Source: Christensenella sp. UBA4247 (GTDB lineage: Bacteria > Bacillota > Clostridia > Christensenellales > CAG-1252). From it: DNA of 14,707 nucleotides. Below, piece after piece: positions 13,900-14,707 of the stretch. Numbering within the stretch: the stretch's first letter is position 1; the number at the start of each line of letters is the position of its first letter. Both the position numbers and the translations under genes were made by a program. The DNA is taken from contig DGWX01000071.1 in NCBI GenBank assembly GCA_002395405.1, forward strand, positions 1 to 14,707, read 5' to 3'. Under the pieces are notes generated by a model that worked only from the letters and a program-made list of their open reading frames with translations, ran no database searches and was not told where the DNA came from.

Positions 13900-14706
13900 C
13901 TATTTTGCGAGGGTTTCCTCGCCTTTTCCAAAATAATAACGGTAACAATCCACCGTCAGAGGATAAATCGGATTTCCTTTTTTAAGAAGCAATTCGTAGC
14001 TTCTTTTCAAGGAAAGCTTAAAAGCGGCGTCAAGGTCCTTAAATCCGAGAGCGCGGATCTCATCTACTCCGTCGTAAGTTCGGCCAGGTTCGATAACGTC
14101 GGCAAGATAAACGAGTTTTTCGAGATCGCTCATCGCCGGTCTGCCCGTTGTGTGATAACGAATGGCGTTGATCGTATCTTCGTCCGTGATTCCGTAATTG
14201 ATTTTCGCTTCTTCCGCTCCGTTGAACGCGTGCAGTACCTTCGTTCCGATCGCGTCGGAAGGGACGCCTTCATGGACGGTTTCCGCATATTTCATACAAT
14301 CGTGAAGAAGGCAAGCGGTAAAGGCTTTTTCCTTATCCACGCGGAAAATCTCCGCCATTTCAAGCCCCGTTAATACGACGCCGCACGTATGATTCCATCT
14401 TTTTTCGGGAAGGCTTGCCTTGACTCGCTCCGCCATTTTCTTTTGAACCGAATAAAGTTCCTTCTCTTCGATAACGGCGCGCACGGCCGGAAGGATTCCT
14501 TCCGTTTGCATTCCAAGCGCATATCGAGCTCGAAGCGACGTGGAAGAAACGTCATTTCCGAAGATCCTGTCGCTGATACGGATGTCGCCTCCGAATTCCT
14601 TTGTCAAACCCGAAGCAAAATCGGTTAATTCGCTTACGGATTCTTCTCCTCTCGGGATAACGAGGATCGGGCAAACTTTTAAGATCTCTTTCGGCTCATG
14701 CCATAA
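13900..14706 (-). CDS. NadD-YqeK fusion: nicotinate-nucleotide adenylyltransferase plus HD-domain Ap4A hydrolase, 5'-truncated
   Basis: This is a partial gene of 268 visible codons, running off the right edge. The first about 65 residues are the end of NadD (LWHEPKEILKVCPILVIPRG, then the nucleotide-binding DVSSTSLRAR). Without a stop the frame continues through AVIEEKELYSVQKKMAERVK into a complete HD domain of YqeK type: NHTCGV, LLHDCMKYAE, IRYHTTGRPAMSDLEKLVYLADVIEPGRTYDGVDEIR. The metal-binding H...HD...D set is intact. NadD adenylylates nicotinate mononucleotide in NAD synthesis; YqeK-type enzymes cleave Ap4A symmetrically. The two are usually separate adjacent genes; here they are one polypeptide. 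Internal translation from an ATG near the junction cannot be excluded, but no good Shine-Dalgarno is placed for it. The TAG stop overlaps the rsfS ribosome binding site. Confidence 0.93.
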   Translation of the reverse strand, partial: LWHEPKEILKVCPILVIPRGEESVSELTDFASGLTKEFGGDIRISDRIFGNDVSSTSLRARYALGMQTEGILPAVRAVIEEKELYSVQKKMAERVKASLPEKRWNHTCGVVLTGLEMAEIFRVDKEKAFTACLLHDCMKYAETVHEGVPSDAIGTKVLHAFNGAEEAKINYGITDEDTINAIRYHTTGRPAMSDLEKLVYLADVIEPGRTYDGVDEIRALGFKDLDAAFKLSLKRSYELLLKKGNPIYPLTVDCYRYYFGKGEETLAK

Positions 14707-14707
14707 G

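Noticed and set aside
1..14707. CRISPR array, mobile element, toxin-antitoxin, defence or biosynthetic system
   Set aside because: I looked on both strands and found no regular repeats, transposase or phage motifs, or paired small genes; the region is core housekeeping.

Overview
The window is a gene-dense, moderate-GC bacterial chromosome segment made almost entirely of housekeeping genes. The gene set (ClpX/ClpP/Lon/trigger factor, RqcH-type NFACT protein, SepF, YlmE-type PLP protein, a PdaB-like deacetylase, RsfS, NadD/YqeK) and strong AGGAG-type ribosome binding sites point to a Bacillota/Clostridia-like organism, possibly an uncultured Christensenellales-type lineage. The lineage is an inference; no rRNA is present to settle it.

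Layout. Positions 1-5022 (minus strand) hold tig-clpP-clpX-lon, a chaperone/protease operon; lon is cut by the left edge before its protease domain. Divergent from it, across a 123-bp intergenic region, is rqcH (5146-6834, plus strand), the only plus-strand gene. Its stop codon directly abuts the stop of rluD. Positions 6835-9524 (minus) are yggS/ylmE-sepF-lspA-rluD, a tightly packed and overlapping operon that looks like a collapsed version of the Bacillus ylm/lspA/ylyB region. Positions 9615-11036 (minus) are a PdaB-like deacetylase and a tandem-OB-fold SSB-like protein, ended by a clear intrinsic terminator. Positions 11185-13086 are a YgiQ-type radical SAM protein with its own promoter and terminator. 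Positions 13156-14707 are nadD-yqeK (a fused gene cut by the right edge), rsfS and a small unrecognised gene.

How they work together. The left third is a protein-quality-control neighbourhood. Trigger factor folds nascent chains, RqcH tags stalled chains, and ClpXP and Lon degrade them. The middle is cell division and envelope (SepF, LspA) plus rRNA pseudouridylation. The right is NAD synthesis, Ap4A turnover and ribosome silencing.

The most interesting signals are regulatory. The rqcH and yggS promoters both place the -10 box exactly 6 nt before the ATG, with 17-bp spacers and no Shine-Dalgarno, so both mRNAs are predicted to be leaderless. Three operon junctions embed the upstream TAG stop in the downstream Shine-Dalgarno with identical 5-nt spacing. 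I found no CRISPR array, mobile element, tRNA, rRNA, riboswitch or defence system. No gene-free stretch exceeds 300 bases.
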